A stretch of 64,000 bases of DNA from the NCBI RefSeq assembly GCF_016863655.1, contig NZ_BOPH01000068.1, positions 1 to 64,000 on the forward strand, read 5' to 3'. Position 1 is the stretch's first letter. Each line of letters begins with the position of its first letter. This document shows positions 54,107-61,940 of this stretch, one piece after another. Both the position numbers and the translations under genes were made by a program. The stretch comes from Virgisporangium ochraceum. Lineage in GTDB: Bacteria > Actinomycetota > Actinomycetes > Mycobacteriales > Micromonosporaceae. The notes under the pieces were generated by a model, which was not told where the DNA came from, made no database searches, and saw nothing but the letters and a program-made list of their open reading frames with translations.

Positions 54107-55813
54107 TCAATGCGACTCCCGGGCCACCTGATCCCCGCTGGCGCCGACCAGGAATCCCAGGTCGGCACCGGTGTCGGCGCCGAGCACGGTGTCGACGTAC
54201 AGCTTCTCCCAGCCGCGGCGCGGCTGTGCCAGCGCGGCCAGCACCGCCGGGGCGGGTTCGCGGGCGTCGAGGTCGGCGTCGACGTCGATGCGGCGGGCGG
54301 CCACGTCGAGCGTCACCAGGTCGCCGGTGCGCACCCGGGCCAGGGGGCCGCCCGTCGCCGCCTCGGGAGCCACGTGCAGCACCACGGTTCCGTAGGCGGT
54401 GCCGCTCATCCGGCCGTCGCACACGCGCACCATGTCGCGCACGCCCTGCCGCAGCACCTTCTGCGGCAGCGGAAGGTTCGCCACCTCCGGCATCCCCGGA
54501 TACCCCTTCGGCCCGCAGCCGCGCAGCACGAGCACGGAGTCGGCGTCGACGTCGAGTGCCGGGTCGTCGATGCGCGCGTGCATGTCCTCGACGGAGTCGA
54601 AGACCACCGCGCGTCCGCGGTGGGCGAGCAGTTCGGGCGTCGCGGCCGCCGGCTTGATGATGGCGCCGTCGGGCGCGAGGTTGCCGCGGAGAACGGCAAT
54701 GCCCGCGTGCGGCTTCAGAGGGGACCCGCGTGAGCGGATCACCTCGTGGTCGAAGATCTGACCCGTACCGATCTCGTCGACGAGCGGCCGGCCCGACACG
54801 GTGACCGCCTCCGGGTCCAGGAGGTCGCGCACCTCCTGGAGCACGGCGTGCAGGCCGCCCGCGCGGTGCAGGTCCTCCATGAGGTGCCGCCCGGCCGGCT
54901 GCAGGTCGACGAGCAGCGGCACGTCGGCACCGATGCCGTCGAAGTCGTCGAGCGAGAGCGGCGCTCCGACGCGTCCCGCGATCGCCAGAAGATGGACCAC
55001 GGCGTTGGTGGAACCGCCGAGCGCGGCGAGCGCGACGATGGCATTGCGGAACGCCGCCCGGGTGAGCACGTCGCTGGGGCGGCGCTGCTTCTCGACCAGC
55101 TCGACGGCGAGCCGTCCCGACTCGTGCGCGCGGGCGAGGAGCCGGCTGTCGGGCGCCGGAATGCCCGCGGTGCCGGGCAGCACCATGCCGAGCGACTCGG
55201 CGAGCAGCCCCATCGTCGACGCGGTGCCCATCGTGTTGCAGTGCCCGCGACTGCGGATCATCGACGACTCCGAGTCGATGAAGTCCTTTTCGGACAGTGT
55301 TCCCGCGCGCACCTCCTCGCTCAACCGCCACACGTCGGTGCCGCAGCCGAGCGGCACCCCGCGGAACGTGCCGGTGAGCATCGGGCCGCCCGGCACCACG
55401 ATCGCCGGCAGGTTCACGCTCGCGGCGGCCATCAGCAACGCCGGGATCGTCTTGTCGCATCCGCCCAGGAGCACGACACCGTCGACCGGGTTGGCGCGCA
55501 GCATCTCCTCGGCGGCCATCGCGGCCATGTTGCGCCAGAGCATCGCGGTGGGACGCACGAGCGTCTCGCCGAGCGACACCACGGGCAGGTTCAGCGGGAC
55601 CCCGCCGGCCGCCCAGATGCCCTGCTTCACGCTCTCGGCGACCTCGTTGAGGTGGCTGTTGCACGGGGTCAGGTCGGAGGCGCTGTTCGCGATCGCGATC
55701 TGCGGGCGGCCGGTGAACGCGTCGGGCGGGGCACCCCGCCGCATCCAGGCCCGATGGATGTAGGCGTTGCGGCCGTTGCCGCCGTACCACTGCGCGCTGC
55801 GGAGCTCGGACAT
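54107..55813 (-). CDS. IlvD/Edd family dehydratase (sugar-acid dehydratase-like)
   Basis: A 568-residue Fe-S dehydratase. The three cluster-binding cysteines are in LTPCNSHLNE, VVLLGGCDKTIPALLM and RGHCNTMGTAST, followed by the conserved NLAPDGAIIKP, RGCGPKGYPGMPEVANLP and CDGRMSGTAYGTVVLHVAPEAATGGPLA. Length and the SAQWYGGNGRNAYIHRAWM start fit the sugar-acid branch (arabonate, xylonate or gluconate dehydratases) better than biosynthetic IlvD. The product would be a 2-keto-3-deoxy acid. Start: ATG 55813 with AAAGGGAG upstream. It is divergent from a zinc dehydrogenase; the antitoxin gene follows in the same direction. Confidence 0.9.
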   Translation of the reverse strand: MSELRSAQWYGGNGRNAYIHRAWMRRGAPPDAFTGRPQIAIANSASDLTPCNSHLNEVAESVKQGIWAAGGVPLNLPVVSLGETLVRPTAMLWRNMAAMAAEEMLRANPVDGVVLLGGCDKTIPALLMAAASVNLPAIVVPGGPMLTGTFRGVPLGCGTDVWRLSEEVRAGTLSEKDFIDSESSMIRSRGHCNTMGTASTMGLLAESLGMVLPGTAGIPAPDSRLLARAHESGRLAVELVEKQRRPSDVLTRAAFRNAIVALAALGGSTNAVVHLLAIAGRVGAPLSLDDFDGIGADVPLLVDLQPAGRHLMEDLHRAGGLHAVLQEVRDLLDPEAVTVSGRPLVDEIGTGQIFDHEVIRSRGSPLKPHAGIAVLRGNLAPDGAIIKPAAATPELLAHRGRAVVFDSVEDMHARIDDPALDVDADSVLVLRGCGPKGYPGMPEVANLPLPQKVLRQGVRDMVRVCDGRMSGTAYGTVVLHVAPEAATGGPLARVRTGDLVTLDVAARRIDVDADLDAREPAPAVLAALAQPRRGWEKLYVDTVLGADTGADLGFLVGASGDQVARESH

Positions 55814-55821
55814 GTATGTTC

Positions 55822-55837
55822 TCCCTTTAGAAAGGGA
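55822..55837. promoter_or_regulatory. Inverted repeat holding both divergent ribosome sites
   Basis: TCCCTTT (55822-55828) and AAAGGGA (55831-55837) form a 7-bp inverted repeat with a 2-nt centre. Read outward, AAAGGGAG precedes the dehydratase ATG (55813) and AAAGGGAC precedes the dehydrogenase GTG (55846). The whole intergenic region is only 32 bp, so promoters must lie inside the genes or overlap this site. Confidence 0.6.
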
Positions 55838-55845
55838 CCCTACCC

Positions 55846-56838
55846 GTGCGCGCCTTCGTAATCACCGGTCCACGTTCATCGGCCGTGGTCGACGTGCCGG
55901 AGCCCGTGGCCGGGCCGGGCGAGGTCGTGGTCGACGTCGAGCGCGCCGGCGTGTGCGGCACCGACGTCGAGTTCTTCACCGGCGAGATGGCCTACCTGCA
56001 CTCGGGCGACGCCGCGTACCCCATGCGGATCGGGCACGAGTGGTGCGGCGTGGTCGCGTCGGTGGGTCCGTCGGTGGACCCGTCGTGGGTGGGCCGGCGG
56101 GTCACGGGCGACACGATGCTCGGCTGTTCGAGTTGCGCGCGCTGTCTGAGTGGGCGGCAGCACCTGTGCGCCACGCGCTACGAGATCGGCATCCGGGGCG
56201 GCTGGCCGGGTGCGCTCGCGTCGTCGCTGCTGGTTCCCGCGCGGGCGCTCGTGCCGCTACCGTCCACTGTGGATGCCACGGTGGGTGCGCTGGTGGAGCC
56301 CGGTGGCAACGCGCTACGGGCGTTCCGGGCGGCCGGGGTGTCGTCGGGTGAGCGGCTGCTCGTGGTCGGGCCGGGCGCGATCGGTCTGCTGGTGGCGTTG
56401 GTCGCCCGGTCGTTCGGCGTCGACGTCCACCTGCTCGGGGTGACCCGGCCGTCGCTGGAGTTCGCGCGGTCGTTGGGCTTCCACGCGAGCGACACTCCAT
56501 CGGGCAGCTACGACGGGGTGGTCGACGCCTCGACCGGCGCCGGCGTGCCGGCGCTGGCACTGTCGGTGGTCGAGCCGGGGCGGCGGGTGGTCTACATCGG
56601 ACTGTCCGGCGAGCCCAGCATGATCGACTCGCGCGAGCTGGTCTTCAAGGACCTGACCGTGACCGGGATCCTGTCCGCCTCCGGCGGCCTGGCCGGCATG
56701 GTCGACCTGTACGCCAGCGGCGCTGTGGACCCGCGTCCGCTGGTGGCGGCGACCGTCGGCCTGGAAGAGGTGGCCGACGTGCTGGCCGGCCTGAGCTCGG
56801 GGCCCGCTCCGAAGGTGCACGTCGACCCGGGCCGCTGA
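55846..56838 (+). CDS. Zinc-dependent alcohol/sugar dehydrogenase (MDR)
   Basis: A 330-residue medium-chain dehydrogenase. The catalytic zinc ligands are in AGVCGTDVEFF and RIGHEWCG, the structural zinc cysteines are in CSSCARCLSGRQHLC, and the Rossmann motif is VVGPGAIGLLVALVARSFG. The family oxidises sugars, polyols or threonine with NAD(P). Together with the divergent dehydratase it could oxidise a sugar or reduce a dehydration product; which one cannot be told. Start: GTG 55846 with AAAGGGA upstream. Confidence 0.9.
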   Translation: MRAFVITGPRSSAVVDVPEPVAGPGEVVVDVERAGVCGTDVEFFTGEMAYLHSGDAAYPMRIGHEWCGVVASVGPSVDPSWVGRRVTGDTMLGCSSCARCLSGRQHLCATRYEIGIRGGWPGALASSLLVPARALVPLPSTVDATVGALVEPGGNALRAFRAAGVSSGERLLVVGPGAIGLLVALVARSFGVDVHLLGVTRPSLEFARSLGFHASDTPSGSYDGVVDASTGAGVPALALSVVEPGRRVVYIGLSGEPSMIDSRELVFKDLTVTGILSASGGLAGMVDLYASGAVDPRPLVAATVGLEEVADVLAGLSSGPAPKVHVDPGR

Positions 56839-56866
56839 GATTCTGGGCGGCGGCGGGTTCCGGGAC

Positions 56867-56928
56867 GATCAACTTCTCTGGAAGACAGAGTGCGGCGTGA
56901 CTTGACGTTCGTTCCAGAGAAGTTGATC
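56867..56928. repeat. 17-bp perfect inverted repeat in an intergenic gap
   Basis: GATCAACTTCTCTGGAA (56867-56883) is repeated in reverse complement at 56912-56928 after a 28-nt spacer. It lies 29 bases past the dehydrogenase stop. The arms are AT-rich compared with the surroundings. It may act as a terminator of the dehydrogenase transcript or be a small palindromic element; it is followed by a second, unrelated hairpin. Confidence 0.8.
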
Positions 56929-57020
56929 ACCGATGCCGGGTCGCCCGGACGATGCCGCCGTGAGTGACCCTTCGCGGCCCGGTTCCGGTGATCGTCCAGC
57001 TCCCGAACAGGCTCTGACCG

Positions 57021-57074
57021 CGCGATCCTGGACGATCTTCGTAGCCAGGGGTACGAAGACAGTCCAGGATCGCG
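57021..57074. terminator. 23-bp imperfect inverted repeat before the DEAD-helicase stop
   Basis: Positions 57021-57043 and 57052-57074 pair over 23 bp with two adjacent mismatches (arms start CGCGATCCTGGAC and end TCTTCGTA) around an 8-nt loop. It lies 14 bases past the helicase stop (minus strand) and is convergent with the dehydrogenase, so it is a likely bidirectional terminator. Confidence 0.8.
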
Positions 57075-57087
57075 GCGGTTGGACGCC

Positions 57088-58617
57088 TCAGCGGGAGCGG
57101 CGGCCGGCGCGGCTGCGGGACGAGAATGCGGCTGCCCCGCCGCTGCTGGCGCTCGCGCGGTCGCCGCCCGAGCGTTGGGCCGGTGCCGCCGCCGGGGTCG
57201 ACGTGCCGCTCCTGCCCCGGCCGCCGCGCCGGGACCTCGACGCGCGCGGGGCGTGGGCCTCTGAGCCGGCCCGGCCGTCGACGCTGCGACCGGTGGATCC
57301 GCCGCGCCCGGCCGGGGTGCCGCGTCGGGTGTCGGCCGAGCGGCCCGCGTCTGGCGAGCGGTCGGCCGCTGACGCGCGTCCACCATTCGCCCTTGCCGGC
57401 GCGGCCCCGCGGCCCCGACCGGTGCCCCGGCCCGTACCCGACACGGCGCGATCGGCGGGAGCGGCCTCGGGCTGGACGAACGAACGCTGCCCCGGGGCGA
57501 GCTGCGCGAGCAGCGGATCCCCGACCCGCAGGCGCGTGGTCGTCGGCCGGATGCCGGCGCGCCGCGCGAGGTCGGCGACGTCGGCGAGCTGGGCGTCGGT
57601 CATCAGCGTCACCACGGTGCCGCTCGCGCCGGCCCGGGCCGTGCGGCCGGACCGGTGCAGGTAGGCCTTGTGCTCGGCCGGCGGATCGGCGTGGATGACC
57701 AGGGTCACGTCGTCGACGTGGATGCCGCGCGCGGCGATGTCGGTCGCGACCAGGGTGCGCACCCGGCCCTCGGCGAAGTCGGACATGTTGCGGGTGCGGG
57801 CGTTCTGCGCCAGGTTGCCGTGCAGCTCCACGGCCGGGACACCGGCCGCGACCAGCTTCTTGGCGAGCACCTTGGCGCCGCGCTTGGTGCGCGTGAACAC
57901 CAGCGAGCGGCCCGGCGCGGCAGTGAGGTCGACCAGCACCGGGAAGCGGTCGTCGGCGCGCACGTGCAGCATGTGGTGCGACATCGTCGACACGGGGGAC
58001 TGGGGTGGGTCGACACTGTGCGTGACCGGCTTGTACAGGTAACGGCGCACCAGCACGTCGACGGCCGCGTCGAGGGTGGCCGAGAAGAGCAGGCGCTGGC
58101 CGTCTTCAGGGGTCTGGTCGAGGAGCTTGCGCACCACGGGCAGGAAGCCGAGGTCGGCCATGTGGTCGGCCTCGTCGAGCACCGTGACCTCGACGGAGTC
58201 GAGGCTGGCGTGGCCCGACCGCACGTGGTCGTCGAGCCGGCCGGGGCAGGCCACGAGCACGTCGACCCCGCGCGACAGCGCGTTGATCTGGGGACGCGCG
58301 CCGACGCCGCCGAACACGGTGAGCACCCGCATCGACAGGGCCTCGGCGAGCGGCGCGAGCGACGCCTCGATCTGGGTGGCGAGCTCCCGCGTGGGTGCCA
58401 GGATGAGCGCGCGCGGGCGCCCGGGCCGGCGGCGGGTGCCGCTGGCAGCGAGCCGGGCCAGGAGCGGCACGACGAACGCGTAGGTCTTACCGGATCCGGT
58501 GCGGCCGCGACCCAGCACGTCGCGGCCGGCCAACGCGTCAGGCAGCGTGGCCGTTTGAATGGGGAACGGGCTGGTGACGCCCTGGGTGGCGAGTGCGGCG
58601 ACGAGCGCCTGCGGCAC
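57088..58617 (-). CDS. DEAD-box ATP-dependent RNA helicase
   Basis: A 509-residue RNA helicase. Motifs: Q motif PFPIQTATLP, I GRTGSGKT, Ia APTRELATQ, Ib CPGRL, II LDEADHM, III FSATLD, V VATDIAARG and VI HRSGRTARAG. Residues about 400-509 are a Gly/Arg/Ala/Pro/Ser-rich basic tail that likely binds RNA. GTG 58617 is the only standard start codon after the in-frame TAG. However, the residues just upstream in frame (TFGDPITTSFAALG) contain the aromatic residue that normally sits before the Q motif, so the real start may be a rare codon or the sequence may hold an error there. It may work in cold adaptation, ribosome assembly or RNA decay. Confidence 0.93.
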   Translation of the reverse strand: MPQALVAALATQGVTSPFPIQTATLPDALAGRDVLGRGRTGSGKTYAFVVPLLARLAASGTRRRPGRPRALILAPTRELATQIEASLAPLAEALSMRVLTVFGGVGARPQINALSRGVDVLVACPGRLDDHVRSGHASLDSVEVTVLDEADHMADLGFLPVVRKLLDQTPEDGQRLLFSATLDAAVDVLVRRYLYKPVTHSVDPPQSPVSTMSHHMLHVRADDRFPVLVDLTAAPGRSLVFTRTKRGAKVLAKKLVAAGVPAVELHGNLAQNARTRNMSDFAEGRVRTLVATDIAARGIHVDDVTLVIHADPPAEHKAYLHRSGRTARAGASGTVVTLMTDAQLADVADLARRAGIRPTTTRLRVGDPLLAQLAPGQRSFVQPEAAPADRAVSGTGRGTGRGRGAAPARANGGRASAADRSPDAGRSADTRRGTPAGRGGSTGRSVDGRAGSEAHAPRASRSRRGGRGRSGTSTPAAAPAQRSGGDRASASSGGAAAFSSRSRAGRRSR

Positions 58618-58717
58618 ACCGAGGGCGGCGAACGACGTGGTAATCGGGTCTCCGAACGTTGCAGTGGAGCCCTCATGGCCGGCGGTGTCGATCTCGCGGG
58701 CAGGACTCGTGATCTCC

Positions 58718-59455
58718 CTACTCTACCCGAGACAGGTACTCGTACAGCGCTGCCGACGCCCGCAGGCGCAGCAGGCTGCGCCGGTGCAGGTCCTGTTCGC
58801 GCCGCGCGAGCTCCGTTCGGACCCGTTCCGGGCTGCCCGTCGACCGCAGCTCGTCGATGACGGCGCGCACGATGGCGATCGGGTAGTTACCCCTCCTGAG
58901 CAGGGCAACCACCCGTGCGCGGCGCACCTCGGCGTCGTCGTAGACGCGGTACCCGGTGACCCTCTCGCGCGACGGGCGCAGCAGCCCGTGCCCCTCCCAG
59001 ACCCGTAAAGCCGAGGTGCGCACCCCTACCGCGTCGGCGACCGCTCCGATCCGGACCCCCGAGCGGGCCGGCGCACCGGGCGGCAGCGCGGGCATCGGCG
59101 GGGTCGCCAGCGTCGCGAACGCGCTGAGTACGTCCGCGATCTCGGAGCGTTCGCGGTCGAGTTCGGCGTGGCTGCGGTCGAGCACGGCGAGCGCGGTGGC
59201 GACGTCGCCGGCGTGCACGGCCCGCATCACGGTGCGGGCGCGTTCCCATCCGTGCCCGTCGGCCAGCAGGCGCACCAGCCTCACCGCCGCCGCGTGGTGC
59301 GGCGTGAAGATCCGGTATCCGGACGCGGTGCGGCCGAGCGGCGGCAGCACGCCGGCCGCCTCGTAGTTGCGCACCTGCTGCACGGAGACGCCCGCGCCGC
59401 GGGCCACGTCGATCGCGCGCAGCCGGGGCACGTCTGTCGCGCGGGGCCGGGGCAC
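58718..59455 (-). CDS. Tandem MerR-type transcriptional regulator
   Basis: A 245-residue regulator with two MerR helix-turn-helix domains: LRAIDVARGAGVSVQQVRNYEAAGVLPP...GYRIF (about residues 10-45) and VRIGAVADAVGVRTSALRVWEGHGLLRP...TGYRVY (about 135-180), with a helical segment between (RTVMRAVHAGDVATALAVLDRSHAELDRERSE). The TioE/TipA-like arrangement is typical of multidrug or DNA-damage regulators. GTG 59455 is chosen because AAGG lies 8 bases upstream; ATG 59500 is a possible longer start. Divergent from the UvrA-like gene; direct repeats between them are probably its operator. Confidence 0.85.
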   Translation of the reverse strand: MPRPRATDVPRLRAIDVARGAGVSVQQVRNYEAAGVLPPLGRTASGYRIFTPHHAAAVRLVRLLADGHGWERARTVMRAVHAGDVATALAVLDRSHAELDRERSEIADVLSAFATLATPPMPALPPGAPARSGVRIGAVADAVGVRTSALRVWEGHGLLRPSRERVTGYRVYDDAEVRRARVVALLRRGNYPIAIVRAVIDELRSTGSPERVRTELARREQDLHRRSLLRLRASAALYEYLSRVE

Positions 59456-59530
59456 GTGATCGACCTTACGCGCCGGTTGAGACTTTCCACCATGAACCAT
59501 CGCGCCCAAAGCGCCAGCGGTCTCCACGAG

Positions 59531-59551
59531 GACTTCAATGAAAGACTTCAA
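59531..59551. promoter_or_regulatory. Direct repeat GACTTCAA x2, likely MerR operator
   Basis: GACTTCAA occurs at 59531-59538 and 59544-59551, 13 bp apart, separated by TGAAA, with CTTCAATGAAAG as a near-palindrome. It ends 2 bases before the GTG start of the UvrA-like gene. The divergent MerR-type gene is the probable binder. No ribosome site is seen before GTG 59554, so a leaderless transcript is possible. Confidence 0.55.
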
Positions 59552-59553
59552 GA

Positions 59554-61839
59554 GTGGAAACGAACATCGCTGACAGCCATGACGTGATCCAGGTCCGCGG
59601 CGCGCGGGAGAACAACCTTGCCGACATCTCCCTCGACCTTCCCAAGCGGCGGCTCACCGTCTTCACCGGTGTCTCGGGGTCGGGCAAGTCCTCTCTCGTG
59701 TTCGGCACGATCGCCGCCGAGTCGCAGCGCCTCATCAACGAGACCTACACCGCGTTCCTGCAGTCGTTCATGCCGAACATCCCGCGTCCCGACGTCGACG
59801 CGTTGCACAACCTCAGCGCCGCGATCGTCGTCGACCAGGAGCGGATGGGCGCCAACGCCCGCTCGACCGTCGGCACCGCCACCGACGCGTTCACCATGCT
59901 GCGCATCGTGTTCAGCCGCCTCGGCCAGCCGCACGTCGGCCACTCCGGCTTCTTCAGCTTCAACCTGCCCGACGGGATGTGCCCGGAGTGCGAAGGGCTC
60001 GGCCGCGTCAACACCATCGACGAATCCGAACTGGTCGATCGCGACCTGTCCCTGAACGAGGGCGCCATCACGGTTCCCAACTTCCAGGTCGGCACCTGGT
60101 ACTGGCGCGGGCTGGCCGAGTCGGGCTACGTGGACCCCGACGTGAAACTGCGCGACTACACCGACCAGCAGTGGCACGACCTCATGTACCGGCCCGCCGA
60201 GAAGCTCAAGATGATGGGCATGAACACCACGTACGAGGGGCTCGTGGTGAAGGTCCAGCGCATCTTCCTCAGCAAGGACAAGGAGTCCGCGCAGGCGCAC
60301 ATCCGGTCCTTCGTGGAGCGTGCGGTCACGTTCCGGCGGTGTCCGTCGTGTGAGGGCGCGCGTCTGAACCAGGCGGCGTTGTCGTCACGCATCAAGGGCA
60401 GGAACATCGCGGACTGCGCGAGCATGCAGATCAGCGACCTGGCGCAGTTCCTGCACACGGTCGACGACCCCTCGGTCGGGCCGCTGATGGCGAACCTGCG
60501 CGACCTGCTCGACTCGCTCGTCGAGATCGGGCTGGGCTACCTCAGCCTCGACCGCGAGTCGGGCACGCTGAGCGGTGGCGAGGCGCAGCGCGTGAAGATG
60601 GTGCGGCACCTGGGTTCCAGCCTCACCGACGTCACCTACGTCTTCGACGAGCCGACGGTCGGGCTGCACCCGCACGACATCCAGCGCATGAACAACCTCC
60701 TCCTCCGCTTGCGCGACAAGGGGAACACGGTGCTCGTCGTCGAGCACAAGCCGGAGACCATCGAGATCGCCGACCATGTCGTCGATCTGGGGCCGGGCGC
60801 CGGGTCCGCCGGGGGCCGGCTGTGCTTCAGCGGTGACGTCGCGGGGCTGCGGAGGTCGGGGACGCTCACCGGCGAGCACCTCGACCACCGGGCCGGCCTG
60901 CGTGCCGATGTCCGCAAGCCGTCGGGGTACCTGGAGATCCGCGGGGCGACGCGGCACAACCTGCGCGACGTCGACGTCGACCTCCCGGTGGGGGTGCTCA
61001 CCGTGGTGACCGGGGTGGCCGGCTCCGGGAAGAGCTCGCTGATCCACGGGTCCCTCGGCGGGCGGAAGGACGTGATCGTCGTCGACCAGTCGGCGATCCG
61101 CGGGTCCCGCCGCTCGAACCCGGCGACCTACAGCGGTCTCCTCGACCCCATCCGCACGGCGTTCGCGAAGGCGAACGGCGTGAAGGCCGCGCTCTTCAGC
61201 GCGAACTCCGAGGGCGCCTGCCAGAACTGCAAGGGCATCGGCCTCGTCTACACCGACCTCGCGATGATGGCCGGGGTGGCGACCGTGTGCGAGCAGTGCG
61301 ACGGCAAGCGGTTCACGCCCGAGGTGCTCAAGCACACGCTCAACGGCAAGGACATCAGCCAGGTGCTGGCGATGCCGGTCACCGAGGCGCGGGAGTTCTT
61401 CACGAAGGGCCAGGCGCGGCAGATCCTCGACCGCCTCTCCGACGTCGGGCTGGGCTACCTCGGACTCGGGCAGCCGCTGACCACGTTGTCGGGCGGCGAG
61501 CGGCAGCGGCTGAAGCTCGCCATCCACATGGCCGAGAAGGCGTGCACCTACGTTCTCGACGAGCCGACCACCGGTCTGCACCTGGCCGACGTCGACCAGC
61601 TGCTGGCCCTGCTCGACCGCCTGGTCGACACCGGCAACACGGTGATCGTGATCGAGCACCACCAGGCCGTGATGGCCCACGCCGACTGGCTGGTCGACCT
61701 GGGTCCCGGCGCCGGCCATGACGGCGGTCGGATCGTCTTCGAGGGCACCCCGCACGACCTCGTGACGACCTCGGACACGCTGACCGCCCACCACCTCCGC
61801 CACTACCTCGCGACCCGCCCACCCCTCGCGGCCGCCTAA
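59554..61839 (+). CDS. UvrA-like ABC-ATPase (short UvrA, DrrC/UvrA2 type)
   Basis: A 761-residue protein, clearly shorter than canonical UvrA (about 950). Two ABC halves: the first has GVSGSGKSSLVFG, LSGGEAQRVKM and FDEPTVGLHPHD; the second has GVAGSGKSSLIHG, LSGGERQRLKLA and LDEPTTGLHLAD. Zinc-finger cysteines occur as CPECEG and CPSCEG in the first half and CQNCKG and CEQCDG in the second. The UvrB-binding/insertion regions are reduced. Such proteins confer drug self-resistance (DrrC-like) or act on bulky DNA lesions without UvrBC. It starts at GTG 59554 next to a tandem-MerR operator, so induction by a drug or DNA damage is plausible. Confidence 0.9.
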   Translation: METNIADSHDVIQVRGARENNLADISLDLPKRRLTVFTGVSGSGKSSLVFGTIAAESQRLINETYTAFLQSFMPNIPRPDVDALHNLSAAIVVDQERMGANARSTVGTATDAFTMLRIVFSRLGQPHVGHSGFFSFNLPDGMCPECEGLGRVNTIDESELVDRDLSLNEGAITVPNFQVGTWYWRGLAESGYVDPDVKLRDYTDQQWHDLMYRPAEKLKMMGMNTTYEGLVVKVQRIFLSKDKESAQAHIRSFVERAVTFRRCPSCEGARLNQAALSSRIKGRNIADCASMQISDLAQFLHTVDDPSVGPLMANLRDLLDSLVEIGLGYLSLDRESGTLSGGEAQRVKMVRHLGSSLTDVTYVFDEPTVGLHPHDIQRMNNLLLRLRDKGNTVLVVEHKPETIEIADHVVDLGPGAGSAGGRLCFSGDVAGLRRSGTLTGEHLDHRAGLRADVRKPSGYLEIRGATRHNLRDVDVDLPVGVLTVVTGVAGSGKSSLIHGSLGGRKDVIVVDQSAIRGSRRSNPATYSGLLDPIRTAFAKANGVKAALFSANSEGACQNCKGIGLVYTDLAMMAGVATVCEQCDGKRFTPEVLKHTLNGKDISQVLAMPVTEAREFFTKGQARQILDRLSDVGLGYLGLGQPLTTLSGGERQRLKLAIHMAEKACTYVLDEPTTGLHLADVDQLLALLDRLVDTGNTVIVIEHHQAVMAHADWLVDLGPGAGHDGGRIVFEGTPHDLVTTSDTLTAHHLRHYLATRPPLAAA

Positions 61840-61842
61840 CCC

Positions 61843-61919
61843 CGCCGATCTTGCAGCTGTGGCCGCCCCTATTTCGCGTTATGCCGGACTTATCGGGGGC
61901 CACAACTGCAAGATCGGCG
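61843..61919. repeat. 22-bp inverted repeat (one mismatch) between two genes
   Basis: Positions 61843-61864 and 61898-61919 pair over 22 bp with a single mismatch (arm core GATCTTGCAG, then TGTGGCC) around a 33-nt spacer. It lies just after the UvrA-like stop and 21 bases before the primase-polymerase start. It could be a terminator or a mobile palindromic element; its arms do not match the two similar repeats at 56.9-57.1 kb beyond the GATC core. Confidence 0.8.
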
Positions 61920-61940
61920 CGGGGGTGGGAGGGTGGTCCC

